Of a stretch of 64,000 bases of DNA, positions 24,740 through 33,055 are shown one piece after another (the first letter of the stretch is position 1; each line of letters starts with the position of its first letter). Below the pieces are notes generated by a model. It worked only from the letters and a program-made list of their open reading frames with translations, had not been told where the DNA came from and searched no databases. A program made the translations under genes and the position numbers. This DNA is from Bacteroidales bacterium (GTDB lineage: Bacteria > Bacteroidota > Bacteroidia > Bacteroidales > UBA932), in the NCBI GenBank assembly GCA_009774765.1, contig VSOK01000007.1, positions 13,670 to 77,669 of the forward strand, read 5' to 3'.

Positions 24740-26371
24740 ATGAAAAAATATATATCATATTTCCTGATGATATCCGTGTCTGTCATGTATGCCTCATGTG
24801 ACAGTCTGCTCAACCTTGAGTCGGAGACTTCCGTAACTGCCAACTGGCTGCAGACCGACAAGGAAGGTCTGAGAAGGGCGATAGCCGGACTCTATGTCTA
24901 TGAAAGGGACAATATCGTGGACAACTCCAATGAAAAGGGTATTGTCATTATACCCCAGTTGTTTGACTTCAATACGGATATTTTCCTCTTCAATGCCGGT
25001 AACTGGGCTTCTCTTGGCAGGCTTACTGACCTTACGCCTGATTCTGGAATACTGAATGACTATTGGATTTTCTGGTATGGAGTTATAGGAAGGGCGAATG
25101 AAATTATAGAATCTGCAAAAAGACTTGGTCTTGAAGACCCTGAGGTCAAGTCTGTCTATGGAGAAGCTTGCCTGTTCAGGGCGCGGTCGTATTTTGAATT
25201 GTGGAAAAGGTTTGAGCGCATATACCTGAATACGGATCCTACGGAGATTTCAAATCTCGAAAGGACATACAGACCGGCCACTAAGGAGGAGGTTTTCACC
25301 CTTCTCAAGGACGACCTGGATGATGCCATAGATGCCCTGTCGTATGAAATCCCGACATACAATAACGGTGTGATGTATGGAAGGTATACAAAGGCTACCG
25401 CGAAGCATGTACGTGCTCAGGTGGCAATGTGGGAAAACGATTGGGATTGTGTGATATCCCAGACTGAGGATATTCTCCGTGACGCCAAAGGGATTACGGA
25501 ACTTGAAGAGGACCCGGCCGTAGTCTTCTCTTCAGAGGAGTTGAGGTCCAAGGAGATATTGTATGCCTACCAATTTTCAAAGAACGTCGGAGGCGGAGGG
25601 GTCCTGAGCGGTACGGCCTTGAAAGGTCATCCGGTTCCTGTGTATGTGACTTCCCAATACTCAAGTGTAGCGGGAACGATATGTGCTGCAGAGCAAGGGG
25701 GATTCGGATATGGCCGTGACTATCCTAACATGCACCTTCTTGAAATGTATGGACCGAAAGACAAGCGCCTTGACTGCTATTTCGTGACCAAATTCTATTA
25801 TAATGACCCTAAATCACCGAATTTTGGCAAGGAGATAGTTCCGGGGAGCGGAAACGGCACGCAGCCGTCGGTATATATAACCAATATACATCCTATGAGC
25901 CGGAAGCATGCTGACTATTGGACAAATTCCGACGATCCTGAGAGGAAGACAAGCTTCCGTGACCTTGTGGTGTATCGTCTTGCCGAGACCGTGCTGATGT
26001 GTTCGGAGGCTTATTTGCATAAAGGTGAGAATGAACTTGCGGTAAAATATTTCAATATGACATACGGACGTGCCGGGAATGATCCTTTTGTAGGGACACT
26101 TACGCTTGAGGACTTGCTTGACGAGTATGCGAGGGAACTTAACTTTGAAGGAGTCAGATGGCCTCTTTTGAAGCGTTTGGGATTGCTCGGGGAATATTGC
26201 AGGAAATATGAGGGTGAGTCAATGGCGGAAAATCCTCATCTGAACAAGGATTATACTTTTGCGAGACAGAATTTCGTGATTGGAAAGCATGAATGTTGGC
26301 CAATACCGAGCAATCAGATTCTTCTTATGGGAGGTTCTTCCGTATATCCGCAGAATGAAGGTTGGAACTAA
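24740..26371 (+). CDS. SusD/RagB-type glycan-binding outer-membrane lipoprotein
   Basis: This SusD-family protein of 543 residues forms the lid of the SusC transporter and binds the glycan at the cell surface. It has a lipobox (VMYASC), an alpha-helical TPR-like core (FWYGVIGRANEIIESAKRLG, then GEACLFRARSYFELWKRF) and the C-terminal family signature VVYRLAETVLMCSEAYLHKGE, then ELNFEGVRWPLLKRLG, and WPIPSNQI. The length is typical. The gene sits directly after susC and 12 bp before the third lipoprotein gene. Confidence 0.96.
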   Translation: MKKYISYFLMISVSVMYASCDSLLNLESETSVTANWLQTDKEGLRRAIAGLYVYERDNIVDNSNEKGIVIIPQLFDFNTDIFLFNAGNWASLGRLTDLTPDSGILNDYWIFWYGVIGRANEIIESAKRLGLEDPEVKSVYGEACLFRARSYFELWKRFERIYLNTDPTEISNLERTYRPATKEEVFTLLKDDLDDAIDALSYEIPTYNNGVMYGRYTKATAKHVRAQVAMWENDWDCVISQTEDILRDAKGITELEEDPAVVFSSEELRSKEILYAYQFSKNVGGGGVLSGTALKGHPVPVYVTSQYSSVAGTICAAEQGGFGYGRDYPNMHLLEMYGPKDKRLDCYFVTKFYYNDPKSPNFGKEIVPGSGNGTQPSVYITNIHPMSRKHADYWTNSDDPERKTSFRDLVVYRLAETVLMCSEAYLHKGENELAVKYFNMTYGRAGNDPFVGTLTLEDLLDEYARELNFEGVRWPLLKRLGLLGEYCRKYEGESMAENPHLNKDYTFARQNFVIGKHECWPIPSNQILLMGGSSVYPQNEGWN

Positions 26372-26383
26372 TAACTGACAGAT

Positions 26384-27997
26384 ATGAAAACATTGAGAAT
26401 TTTATATGCCTTGATGGCGTTTGTAGCCTTGTCGCCTGCATGCACAAAGGTTGGTCAGATGCCGGACCGTTTCAATATAGATGCGACTGATATTATGCTT
26501 GTGGACCACAAGGAGGGTTCCACCGATATCCTTCTTGCGACCAACCGTGATCCGGTGGCTATGGTGGAGGAGGCATCTCGGGAATGGCTTTCTGCTGAGA
26601 TTACACCTCGTTGCCTGACTTTGTCATATACTGAAAATATTTTACAGGAAGAAAGGACCGGCAAGGTGCAGATACAGGCCGGAAGCATACAGATTGTCGT
26701 TTCTGTCACTCAGCCTGGATTCGTGTCCACCGAACCGGGTCCGGATCCGAAAGACACTTATGAATTGTACGACCTGTATTATGAGGACGGGAATGTTATG
26801 GGTGTTGTATTCTGGACTTCCGAAGACGGTAAGTCCGCTTTGGTCATAAGTCTTGACAGGACACCGGCTTTTGTCCCGTGGTCGTATGACGGTACCAATG
26901 TTATAGGGACAGGTGCGGACGATGGCGCTGAAAATACTGCATTGTTGCGTGCGAGTGCCGAGGCCACGGCGATACCGGCATTGGATTTCTGTGATGAGCA
27001 TGGAGAAGGTTGGTATTGGCCTGCAATAAATGAGATGGTCACCTTGTTTGAAGTATATAACGGGACGTCTTACGATGATGCCACAAAGAGCGAACCGGAC
27101 AAAATTACAGATGCGGAGAAAGCGGCGAGGGCTAAATTTGATAAGCTTTTGACGGACAATGGAGGAACCGCTATGAATACTGCGGTGGAAACGGATAGGG
27201 GAGACCAGTATTGGACAAGTACCGAACAGACTTTCACGGATGGGGTTACCTATGGCTCGTCGTTCCGTTTCGGTAAGGCCTATGCTTCCGGAGCTGGGGA
27301 TATGATGGTGAAGACTAAAGCGACCAGATATGTCCGTGCCGTAAAAGCCGTACCTTATACCGGAGAAGTGGGCCCGGGGCCGGCCGAGACCAAATTCCCG
27401 TTGTATAAGGAAAATGACAAGAATGCAGGCATTGTATATTGGACATCGGAGGACGGTAAGACTTCAAAGGTGCTGAGCCTTCAGAGGACGGACCAGATAG
27501 CATGGTCATACAATGGGGAAAACATCATAGGGTGTTCGGATAAGGATGACGGAATCAAAAATATGTCAGTGATAGAAACAAGTCCGGAAGTTGCAGATAT
27601 CCCAGCCTTCGGCTTCTGCAAGTCGCTTGGTGAGGGATGGTATTGGCCGGCCATAAATGAGATGCGTGGTGTCTTTGAGGCGTATAACGGAAAACCTTAC
27701 GAGGAAAAAGGTAATGTGTTCCCTTCTGAGATTTCTGACGCTGAAAAGGAAGCCAGGGCAGCCTTTGATCTTTCGCTGACTACTTATGGCGGCGTTGCCA
27801 TGAATCTGGCCGGACCTTCAGAAAAAGGTGACAGGTATTGGTCCAGCACGGAATACTATTATGCGAAGGATGACAAGTATTATGGGTCGTTCATGCAGTT
27901 CGGAAAAGCTTACATGTCCGGTCCTGCCGACCAATCGTCCAAAACTCAGTCTTCCGAACGCTACGCCCGTTGCATAAAGGTGATATCGAACGAATAG
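26384..27997 (+). CDS. Lipoprotein with BACON-like domain and duplicated C-terminal domain (surface glycan-binding candidate)
   Basis: This secreted protein of 537 residues has a lipobox (LSPAC). An N-terminal BACON-like Ig domain (about 30-115, ending VSVTQPG) is followed by two tandem copies of a domain of about 200 residues. Both copies carry GWYWPAINEM in the middle, then YWTSTE or YWSSTE, then a FGKAY block, and end in RYVRAVK or RYARCIK. These motifs resemble DUF1566 (Lcl C-terminal/FGE-sulfatase-like) folds. It occupies the third position after susC and susD, usual for surface glycan-binding proteins, so that role is inferred. It is the last gene of the locus; hairpins follow in the 286 bp gap. 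Confidence 0.75.
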   Translation: MKTLRILYALMAFVALSPACTKVGQMPDRFNIDATDIMLVDHKEGSTDILLATNRDPVAMVEEASREWLSAEITPRCLTLSYTENILQEERTGKVQIQAGSIQIVVSVTQPGFVSTEPGPDPKDTYELYDLYYEDGNVMGVVFWTSEDGKSALVISLDRTPAFVPWSYDGTNVIGTGADDGAENTALLRASAEATAIPALDFCDEHGEGWYWPAINEMVTLFEVYNGTSYDDATKSEPDKITDAEKAARAKFDKLLTDNGGTAMNTAVETDRGDQYWTSTEQTFTDGVTYGSSFRFGKAYASGAGDMMVKTKATRYVRAVKAVPYTGEVGPGPAETKFPLYKENDKNAGIVYWTSEDGKTSKVLSLQRTDQIAWSYNGENIIGCSDKDDGIKNMSVIETSPEVADIPAFGFCKSLGEGWYWPAINEMRGVFEAYNGKPYEEKGNVFPSEISDAEKEARAAFDLSLTTYGGVAMNLAGPSEKGDRYWSSTEYYYAKDDKYYGSFMQFGKAYMSGPADQSSKTQSSERYARCIKVISNE

Positions 27998-28005
27998 ACT
28001 GCCTG

Positions 28006-28166
28006 CCGACGTGTCGGACGACCAGGGGGTTCTTGCAATGTGGTGAAACTCAATGTGTTGTAAAACAGTATATCCTATATAAGGTATACTGTTTTACAAT
28101 TGGTTGACAGACAGCGCGTTGTGAGGACCCACCCTGTGGGCAAGTCCGGCGTGTGTGGCGTCGGAC
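28006..28166. repeat. Hairpin-rich intergenic segment including a strong stem-loop
   Basis: The 286 bp gap between the glycan locus and tgt holds four perfect inverted repeats: CCGAC/GTCGG (28006-28017), a 15 bp stem TTGTAAAACAGTATA / TATACTGTTTTACAA with a 12-base loop (28058-28099), CCCAC/GTGGG (28128-28140), and GTCCG/CGGAC (28144-28166). The 15 bp stem is the likely transcription terminator of the susCD operon. The others are shorter and may be chance or mRNA structure. Confidence 0.6.
28058..28099. terminator. 15 bp stem-loop terminator after the glycan locus
   Basis: The perfect arms at 28058-28072 and 28085-28099 enclose a 12-base loop. The closing part CAGTATA-N12-TATACTG is shared with the stem-loop at 30577-30616. 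There is no clear T run, so termination is inferred from position. Confidence 0.6.
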
Positions 28167-28220
28167 ATACGATTGAAGTTGTTGTCGGATGATGTTGTTC
28201 CCGATTTGTAATATTCTTAC

Positions 28221-28228
28221 TATCTTTG
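28221..28228 (+). promoter_or_regulatory. -7 promoter box of tgt
   Basis: TATCTTTG fits TAnnTTTG, with a TTG about 23 bp upstream (28195-28197). It is 55 bp before the tgt ATG and downstream of the hairpins that end the glycan locus. Confidence 0.65.
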
Positions 28229-28283
28229 GGCGCTAATATCTCGGATATGTCTTTGACTTGTTTGAGAAAGTGTATAAAGATAG

Positions 28284-29420
28284 ATGAAATTTGTAAAAAC
28301 AGCGACAGACCCGCAGTCAAGTGCGAGATGTGGAGTCATAACGACTGACCATGGAGAGATAGAAACCCCTATTTTCATGCCGGTAGGCACTGTGGGGTCA
28401 GTTAAGGGTATATATCATAGGGACTTGAAGGAGGATATCAAGGCGGAAATCATCCTTGGAAACACATACCATCTCTATCTCAGGCCCGGGCTTGATGTGC
28501 TGAAGGCGGCTGGAGGATTGCACAAGTTCATATCCTGGGACAGGCCTATGCTGACAGACAGCGGAGGTTTTCAGGTATTCTCCCTGTCCCCGATAAGGAA
28601 GTTTGCAAAAGACGGGAGCGGAGTGACGTTCACATCCCATATAGACGGCTCGAAGCATGTCTTCACTCCTGAAAACAATATGGATACCCAGCGCATTATC
28701 GGGGCTGACATCGTCATGGCCCTTGACGAATGCACGCCGGGGGACGCTTCATACGACTATGCGAAGAAGTCGCTTAAGATGACGCAGTCCTGGCTGGAAA
28801 GGTGCATAAAGAGGTTTGACAGTACTGAGCCTTTGTACGGGTATTCACAGACTCTGTTTCCGATTGTGCAGGGATGCGTATATCCTGATCTGCGCAGGGC
28901 TGCCGTTGAGCACGCCGCTTCGTTCGACCGTGAGGGATATGCCATCGGAGGACTGGCCGTAGGGGAGCCGACGGAAAAGATGTATGAGATGCTTGAAGTC
29001 GTATGTCCTATACTTCCGGATGACAGACCGCGCTATCTTATGGGAGTCGGAACTCCAGCGAACCTTCTGGAGGGAATAGCGCGCGGTGTGGATATGTTCG
29101 ACTGTGTGATGCCTACCCGCAACGGGCGAAATGCGATGCTGTTCACCTGGGACGGAATAATGAATATGCGCAACAGGAAATGGGCGGATGATTTCTCGCC
29201 TATAGACCCTAAGGGTACTTCCTTTGTGGACCATACATATACCAAGGCATATTTGAGACATCTGTTCATAGCAGGTGAAATATTTGCCGGACAGATAGCA
29301 AGCGAGCATAATCTCGCATTTTATCTTGACCTTGTCCGTGAAGCGCGCAAGCATATCGTAGCCGGAGATTTCAAGGCCTGGAAAGATGCGGTTGTTCCGA
29401 AACTTATGACAAGACTCTGA
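28284..29420 (+). CDS. tgt: tRNA-guanine transglycosylase (queuosine biosynthesis)
   Basis: This cytoplasmic enzyme of 378 residues exchanges guanine 34 of certain tRNAs for preQ1. The catalytic core is intact: LTDSGGFQVFSL with the substrate-binding Asp, GGLAVGEP, and FDCVMPTRNGRNAMLF with the nucleophilic Asp. The zinc site looks altered: where E. coli has PECDCYTCRNYSRAYL, this protein reads PKGTSFVDHTYTKAYL, so all three zinc cysteines are replaced (the His of the HNL motif remains). This is probably a lineage feature and does not by itself imply loss of function. The gene is 16 bp upstream of an LptF/G-type permease. Confidence 0.95.
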   Translation: MKFVKTATDPQSSARCGVITTDHGEIETPIFMPVGTVGSVKGIYHRDLKEDIKAEIILGNTYHLYLRPGLDVLKAAGGLHKFISWDRPMLTDSGGFQVFSLSPIRKFAKDGSGVTFTSHIDGSKHVFTPENNMDTQRIIGADIVMALDECTPGDASYDYAKKSLKMTQSWLERCIKRFDSTEPLYGYSQTLFPIVQGCVYPDLRRAAVEHAASFDREGYAIGGLAVGEPTEKMYEMLEVVCPILPDDRPRYLMGVGTPANLLEGIARGVDMFDCVMPTRNGRNAMLFTWDGIMNMRNRKWADDFSPIDPKGTSFVDHTYTKAYLRHLFIAGEIFAGQIASEHNLAFYLDLVREARKHIVAGDFKAWKDAVVPKLMTRL

Positions 29421-29436
29421 TTTATAGAAAGCCGCG

Positions 29437-30540
29437 ATGTTTGAGAATTTTAGACTGAAGCCGAAGATACTCGATGCCTATATCGTAAAGAAGTTCATAT
29501 TGACCTTCTTTATCGCTTTGCTGCTGATTATCGGTATCGTGATAATATTTGACATAAGTGAGAAGATAGATGATTTCGTAAGCAAGGAAGCTCCTTTGAG
29601 GGCGATAATCTTTGATTATTATGTCAATTTCGTTCCGTATTTCATGAATATGTTCAGTCCGCTGTTCGTGTTCATTACGGTGATTTTCTTCACTTCCAAG
29701 ATGGCGGCGAATTCTGAGATAGTGGCGATTCTGTCCTGCGGAATCAGTTTTCACAGGATGATGGTGCCTTATATGTTCTCGGCCGCTCTCATTGCCCTGT
29801 TTTCACTCTGTCTCAATCTGTTCGTAATCCCGAAGGCCAATGAGGAACGTGTGGCTTTCGAGGCCAAATATATCAAAGGCAATACGACTACTACAGGAAG
29901 GAATGTACATTACCAGATTTCTCCCGGTGAATTTGTTTTTGTGGAGTCGTTCAGTACCTGGAACAATACGGCATACCGTTTTACGCTGGAAAAGATCGAG
30001 GACAACAAGATGGTGTCGAAGATTTCTGCGGAGACGGCCGTCTGGGACAGCACTTTCAACGGATGGACTCTGAAAAAATATTTTATCAGGGAATATAGCG
30101 GTGACCTTGAGGACCATGTCCGGAGCGGAGCCAAGCTGGACACTGTCATAAATCTTACGGTCAGCGATTTCTATATGCGGAAAAACACTGTCGAGAGTCT
30201 TTCGTACAATGAGCTCAACAATCTTATCGCAGTCCAGAAAATGCGCGGTGACGCCAATGTGAAATATGCCCTGATTGAGAAGCATACACGTTTCGCCCTG
30301 CCGTTTTCCGCATTTATCCTTACCATTATGGGAGTGGCCCTGTCGTCCAAGAAGAGACGCGGAGGCATAGGCTGGAATATCGGTATCGGTATCGCTCTGG
30401 CCTTTACATATATACTTTTCCTGCGGTTCAGCCAGATGTTCGTGCATACGGGCGTTCTGCCTCCAGGCATAGCCCTGTGGGTGCCTAATATACTTTATGT
30501 GCTGATTGCAGGATTCCTGTACAGGATCGCTCCGAAATAA
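29437..30540 (+). CDS. LptF/LptG (YjgP/YjgQ) family permease
   Basis: This inner-membrane protein of 367 residues belongs to the ABC transporter that extracts lipopolysaccharide towards the periplasm. It has the usual six helices in two groups of three (about residues 20-40, 60-80 and 105-125, then about 285-305, 310-330 and 340-360) around a periplasmic beta-jellyroll (QISPGEFVFVESFSTWNN). FTSKMAANSEIVAILSCGISFHRMM is the conserved segment after helix 2. A second, fused permease of the same family lies at 33.7-36.2 kb; the two could form a heterodimer, with the ATPase elsewhere. The gene lies 16 bp after tgt and is followed by a bidirectional hairpin. Confidence 0.92.
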   Translation: MFENFRLKPKILDAYIVKKFILTFFIALLLIIGIVIIFDISEKIDDFVSKEAPLRAIIFDYYVNFVPYFMNMFSPLFVFITVIFFTSKMAANSEIVAILSCGISFHRMMVPYMFSAALIALFSLCLNLFVIPKANEERVAFEAKYIKGNTTTTGRNVHYQISPGEFVFVESFSTWNNTAYRFTLEKIEDNKMVSKISAETAVWDSTFNGWTLKKYFIREYSGDLEDHVRSGAKLDTVINLTVSDFYMRKNTVESLSYNELNNLIAVQKMRGDANVKYALIEKHTRFALPFSAFILTIMGVALSSKKRRGGIGWNIGIGIALAFTYILFLRFSQMFVHTGVLPPGIALWVPNILYVLIAGFLYRIAPK

Positions 30541-30576
30541 CATAATGACTTTGTAATGGCCTTATGGCCAATAAAC

Positions 30577-30616
30577 TATAAACCAGTATATTGCCGAAGC
30601 AGTATACTGGTTTATA
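30577..30616. terminator. Bidirectional stem-loop between convergent genes
   Basis: The 14 bp perfect arms TATAAACCAGTATA and TATACTGGTTTATA enclose a 12-base loop. It lies between the converging permease and ilvE genes and shares its loop-closing core with the stem-loop at 28058-28099. Confidence 0.75.
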
Positions 30617-30649
30617 AATATCGGATGTATGGACAGTGGCTGACTGGTC

Positions 30650-31681
30650 TCAGTCAACGAATATGCACCAGCCGAATTTGTCCTCTATCTCACCATACTG
30701 TATTCCTGTGATGGTCTTGTACAGGCGGAGGCTTTTCGGTCCGCATTCGGTCTCCGTAAACCGGTATCTTGTATATTCCTCCGATTCGAGTGAAGGTTTG
30801 TCGTCAATGTATGATATAGGTGTAATGACGACTGCAGTACCGCATTCTCCAGCCTCTTCAAATGTAGCCAGCTCCTCCACGGTTACAGGTCTTCTTTCCA
30901 CTTCCATACCGAGGTCGGCAGCGACCGTTTCCAGCGATTTGTTGGTAATGGACGGAAGTATGGTGTCGGACAGCGGAGTTATGTATTTGTTCCCTTTGAT
31001 AGCGAAGAAATTGGATGAGTTGAACTCGTCTATCAATGTATGCGTCGCAGGGTCAAGATACAGGACTGCCTTGTAGCCCTTTGAATGTGCTATGTTCAGA
31101 GAGTACAGGGAAGCCGCATAGTTTCCTCCGAGTTTGTACCGTCCGGTACCGAATGTCGCGGCCCTGTCATAATTTCTTGCAATGGCTGCATTGCACGGCT
31201 CCAGATTGCCTCCGGTATACGCTCCTACAGGTGAGCACAGCATCATGAACATCGCCTCTTTTGAGGACTGCACTCCAAGCTGAGGATTATATCCGATCAG
31301 TGTAGGGCGCAGATATAATGATGCTCCGGTCCCGTATGGAGGGAGGAAATCCAGATTCTCTTTGACAATCTGTCTGCACATTGAGATGAACAGCTCTGTG
31401 TCAGGAGCGGGGATGCCGAGGAATTTCGCTGAATTCTGCATCCTTTTTGCGTTTTCTTCAGGCCTGAAAAGTCTTACATTTCCGTCTTTGCCGCGAAAGG
31501 CTTTCAGTCCCTCGAAGCATTCGATGCTGTAGTGAAGAACTCCTGCGAAGGAACTGAGGAGAATGTTGTCGTCCGTATGGCTTTCAACCTCACCCCATAC
31601 GCCATCCTTGAACTTACAATATAGGATAGTTGATGTCTTTGTGTAAGAAAATGTAAGTTTGCTCCAATCTGTTGCTGCCAT
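30650..31681 (-). CDS. ilvE: Branched-chain amino acid aminotransferase
   Basis: This PLP-dependent class IV aminotransferase of 343 residues interconverts valine, leucine and isoleucine with their 2-oxo acids. The marks are KLGGNYAASLYSLNIAHSKGY, with the PLP lysine at its start, the segment from YLDPATHTLIDEFNSSNFF, and ATFEEAGECGTAVVITPI near the C-terminus. The length is usual. It starts two bases after the ilvA stop (TGA-TA-ATG arrangement), so the two genes form one unit with threonine deaminase supplying isoleucine precursors. The ATG at 31681 is preferred to an upstream TTG at 31687 that overlaps the ilvA stop. Confidence 0.94.
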   Translation of the reverse strand: MAATDWSKLTFSYTKTSTILYCKFKDGVWGEVESHTDDNILLSSFAGVLHYSIECFEGLKAFRGKDGNVRLFRPEENAKRMQNSAKFLGIPAPDTELFISMCRQIVKENLDFLPPYGTGASLYLRPTLIGYNPQLGVQSSKEAMFMMLCSPVGAYTGGNLEPCNAAIARNYDRAATFGTGRYKLGGNYAASLYSLNIAHSKGYKAVLYLDPATHTLIDEFNSSNFFAIKGNKYITPLSDTILPSITNKSLETVAADLGMEVERRPVTVEELATFEEAGECGTAVVITPISYIDDKPSLESEEYTRYRFTETECGPKSLRLYKTITGIQYGEIEDKFGWCIFVD

Positions 31682-31683
31682 TA

Positions 31684-32943
31684 TCAAATAAGTATTTCTA
31701 ATAGTTTGTTGTTTTCGTTTATGTATTCGTAATTTATATTGTTGGCATCCATACGTTTGATCAATGCCTTGTGGTCATCTTTTGAGCTGACCTCTATGCC
31801 TATCAGCGCAGGTCCGTCCTCTTTGTTCGTCTTGCGTATATATTGTATGTACACAAGGTCGTCTGTCGGACCTATGACATCCCTGATGAATGAAAGGACA
31901 GCTCCCGGCCTCTGAGGGAAGTTCACGATGAAATAATGCTTCAGTCCCTCGTAGAGCATTGATTTCTCACGGATTTCCTCCATTCTGATGATGTCGTTGT
32001 TGCTTCCGCTTATGATGCAGGCGACTCTTTTGCCTTTGATTTTGTCCGCATAGAAACGCAATGCGGCTACAGACAATGCTCCGGCAGGCTCGACTACGAT
32101 CGCGCTTTTGTTGTACATTTCAATAATGGCGGTACAAACAGCCCCTTCAGGGACAAGTATGATGTCATCGAGTACATCTTTGCATATTTCGTATGTGTAT
32201 TCTCCGGCTTTCTTTACTGCGGCTCCGTCCACGAACTTGTCTATATGGTCAAGTTCCGTCACGTGGCCGTTTTTGATGGAGGCGTCCATACAGGCCGCTC
32301 CTGCAGGTTCAACACCGATTACCTTGGTGTCCGGGAAAGTCTGTTTGATATATGACCCGAGTCCGGATGCGAGTCCTCCTCCTCCGATAGGGACAAAGAT
32401 ATAATCGAGAGGTGCGTTGATCTGATTTGAAATCTCAAGACCTATTGTTCCCTGTCCCTCGATGACTTTCCGGTCGTCAAAAGGAGGGATGAAAGTCTTG
32501 CCGCTTTTCTGGGCATATTCTATCGCAGCTTTGTTTGCCGCGTCGAACGTGTCTCCTGTCAGCACTATGTCCACATACTCCTTTCCGAACATTCTTACCT
32601 GCTCTATCTTCTGTCTTGGAGTTGTGGTCGGCATATATATGGAACCCATAATCTGGAGCTTGTTGCAGGAGAAGGCCACACCCTGTGCGTGGTTTCCTGC
32701 GCTTGCGCAGACTACTCCGTATTTCAATATTTCCGGAGAAAGGCTTCTTATCTTGTTGTAGGCTCCTCTGATCTTGTATGAACGGACCATCTGGAGGTCT
32801 TCTCTTTTCAGGTAGACTTCCGCTTCATATCTTGCGGAAAGGTTTGGATTCTGTTTCAAAGGTGTAGGTTCAAGGATTTCGCTCAGAAGTCCTGCAGCCT
32901 TTTCAATGTTTTCCACTGTAGGGAAATATTTCTCGGTGCTCAT
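31684..32943 (-). CDS. ilvA: Threonine ammonia-lyase (threonine deaminase)
   Basis: This PLP enzyme of 419 residues turns threonine into 2-oxobutanoate and ammonia, the first step to isoleucine. The PLP lysine is in VRSYKIRGAYNKI, the phosphate-binding loop is PIGGGGLASGLG, and SAGNHAQGVAF is conserved. A single ACT-like regulatory domain occupies about residues 330-419 (HYFIVNFPQRPGAVLSF), suggesting feedback control, as in the shorter threonine deaminases. ilvE follows directly. A minus-strand box reading TATTTTTG lies 28 bp before the start (32971-32978). Confidence 0.95.
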   Translation of the reverse strand: MSTEKYFPTVENIEKAAGLLSEILEPTPLKQNPNLSARYEAEVYLKREDLQMVRSYKIRGAYNKIRSLSPEILKYGVVCASAGNHAQGVAFSCNKLQIMGSIYMPTTTPRQKIEQVRMFGKEYVDIVLTGDTFDAANKAAIEYAQKSGKTFIPPFDDRKVIEGQGTIGLEISNQINAPLDYIFVPIGGGGLASGLGSYIKQTFPDTKVIGVEPAGAACMDASIKNGHVTELDHIDKFVDGAAVKKAGEYTYEICKDVLDDIILVPEGAVCTAIIEMYNKSAIVVEPAGALSVAALRFYADKIKGKRVACIISGSNNDIIRMEEIREKSMLYEGLKHYFIVNFPQRPGAVLSFIRDVIGPTDDLVYIQYIRKTNKEDGPALIGIEVSSKDDHKALIKRMDANNINYEYINENNKLLEILI

Positions 32944-32970
32944 CGTTGTTTTGTTTTACAAAAAACTTTT

Positions 32971-32978
32971 CAAAAATA
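32971..32978 (-). promoter_or_regulatory. Candidate -7 box of the ilvA-ilvE unit
   Basis: On the minus strand this reads TATTTTTG, fitting TAnnTTTG. No clear -33 element is seen at the right distance, so this is tentative. Confidence 0.4.
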
Positions 32979-33055
32979 AACTTTTCAAGGGTATTTTCCT
33001 AATAAATCGGAACCTGTTTCGATTTGTCAGGTTGAAATCTATAAACGGGCCGATG

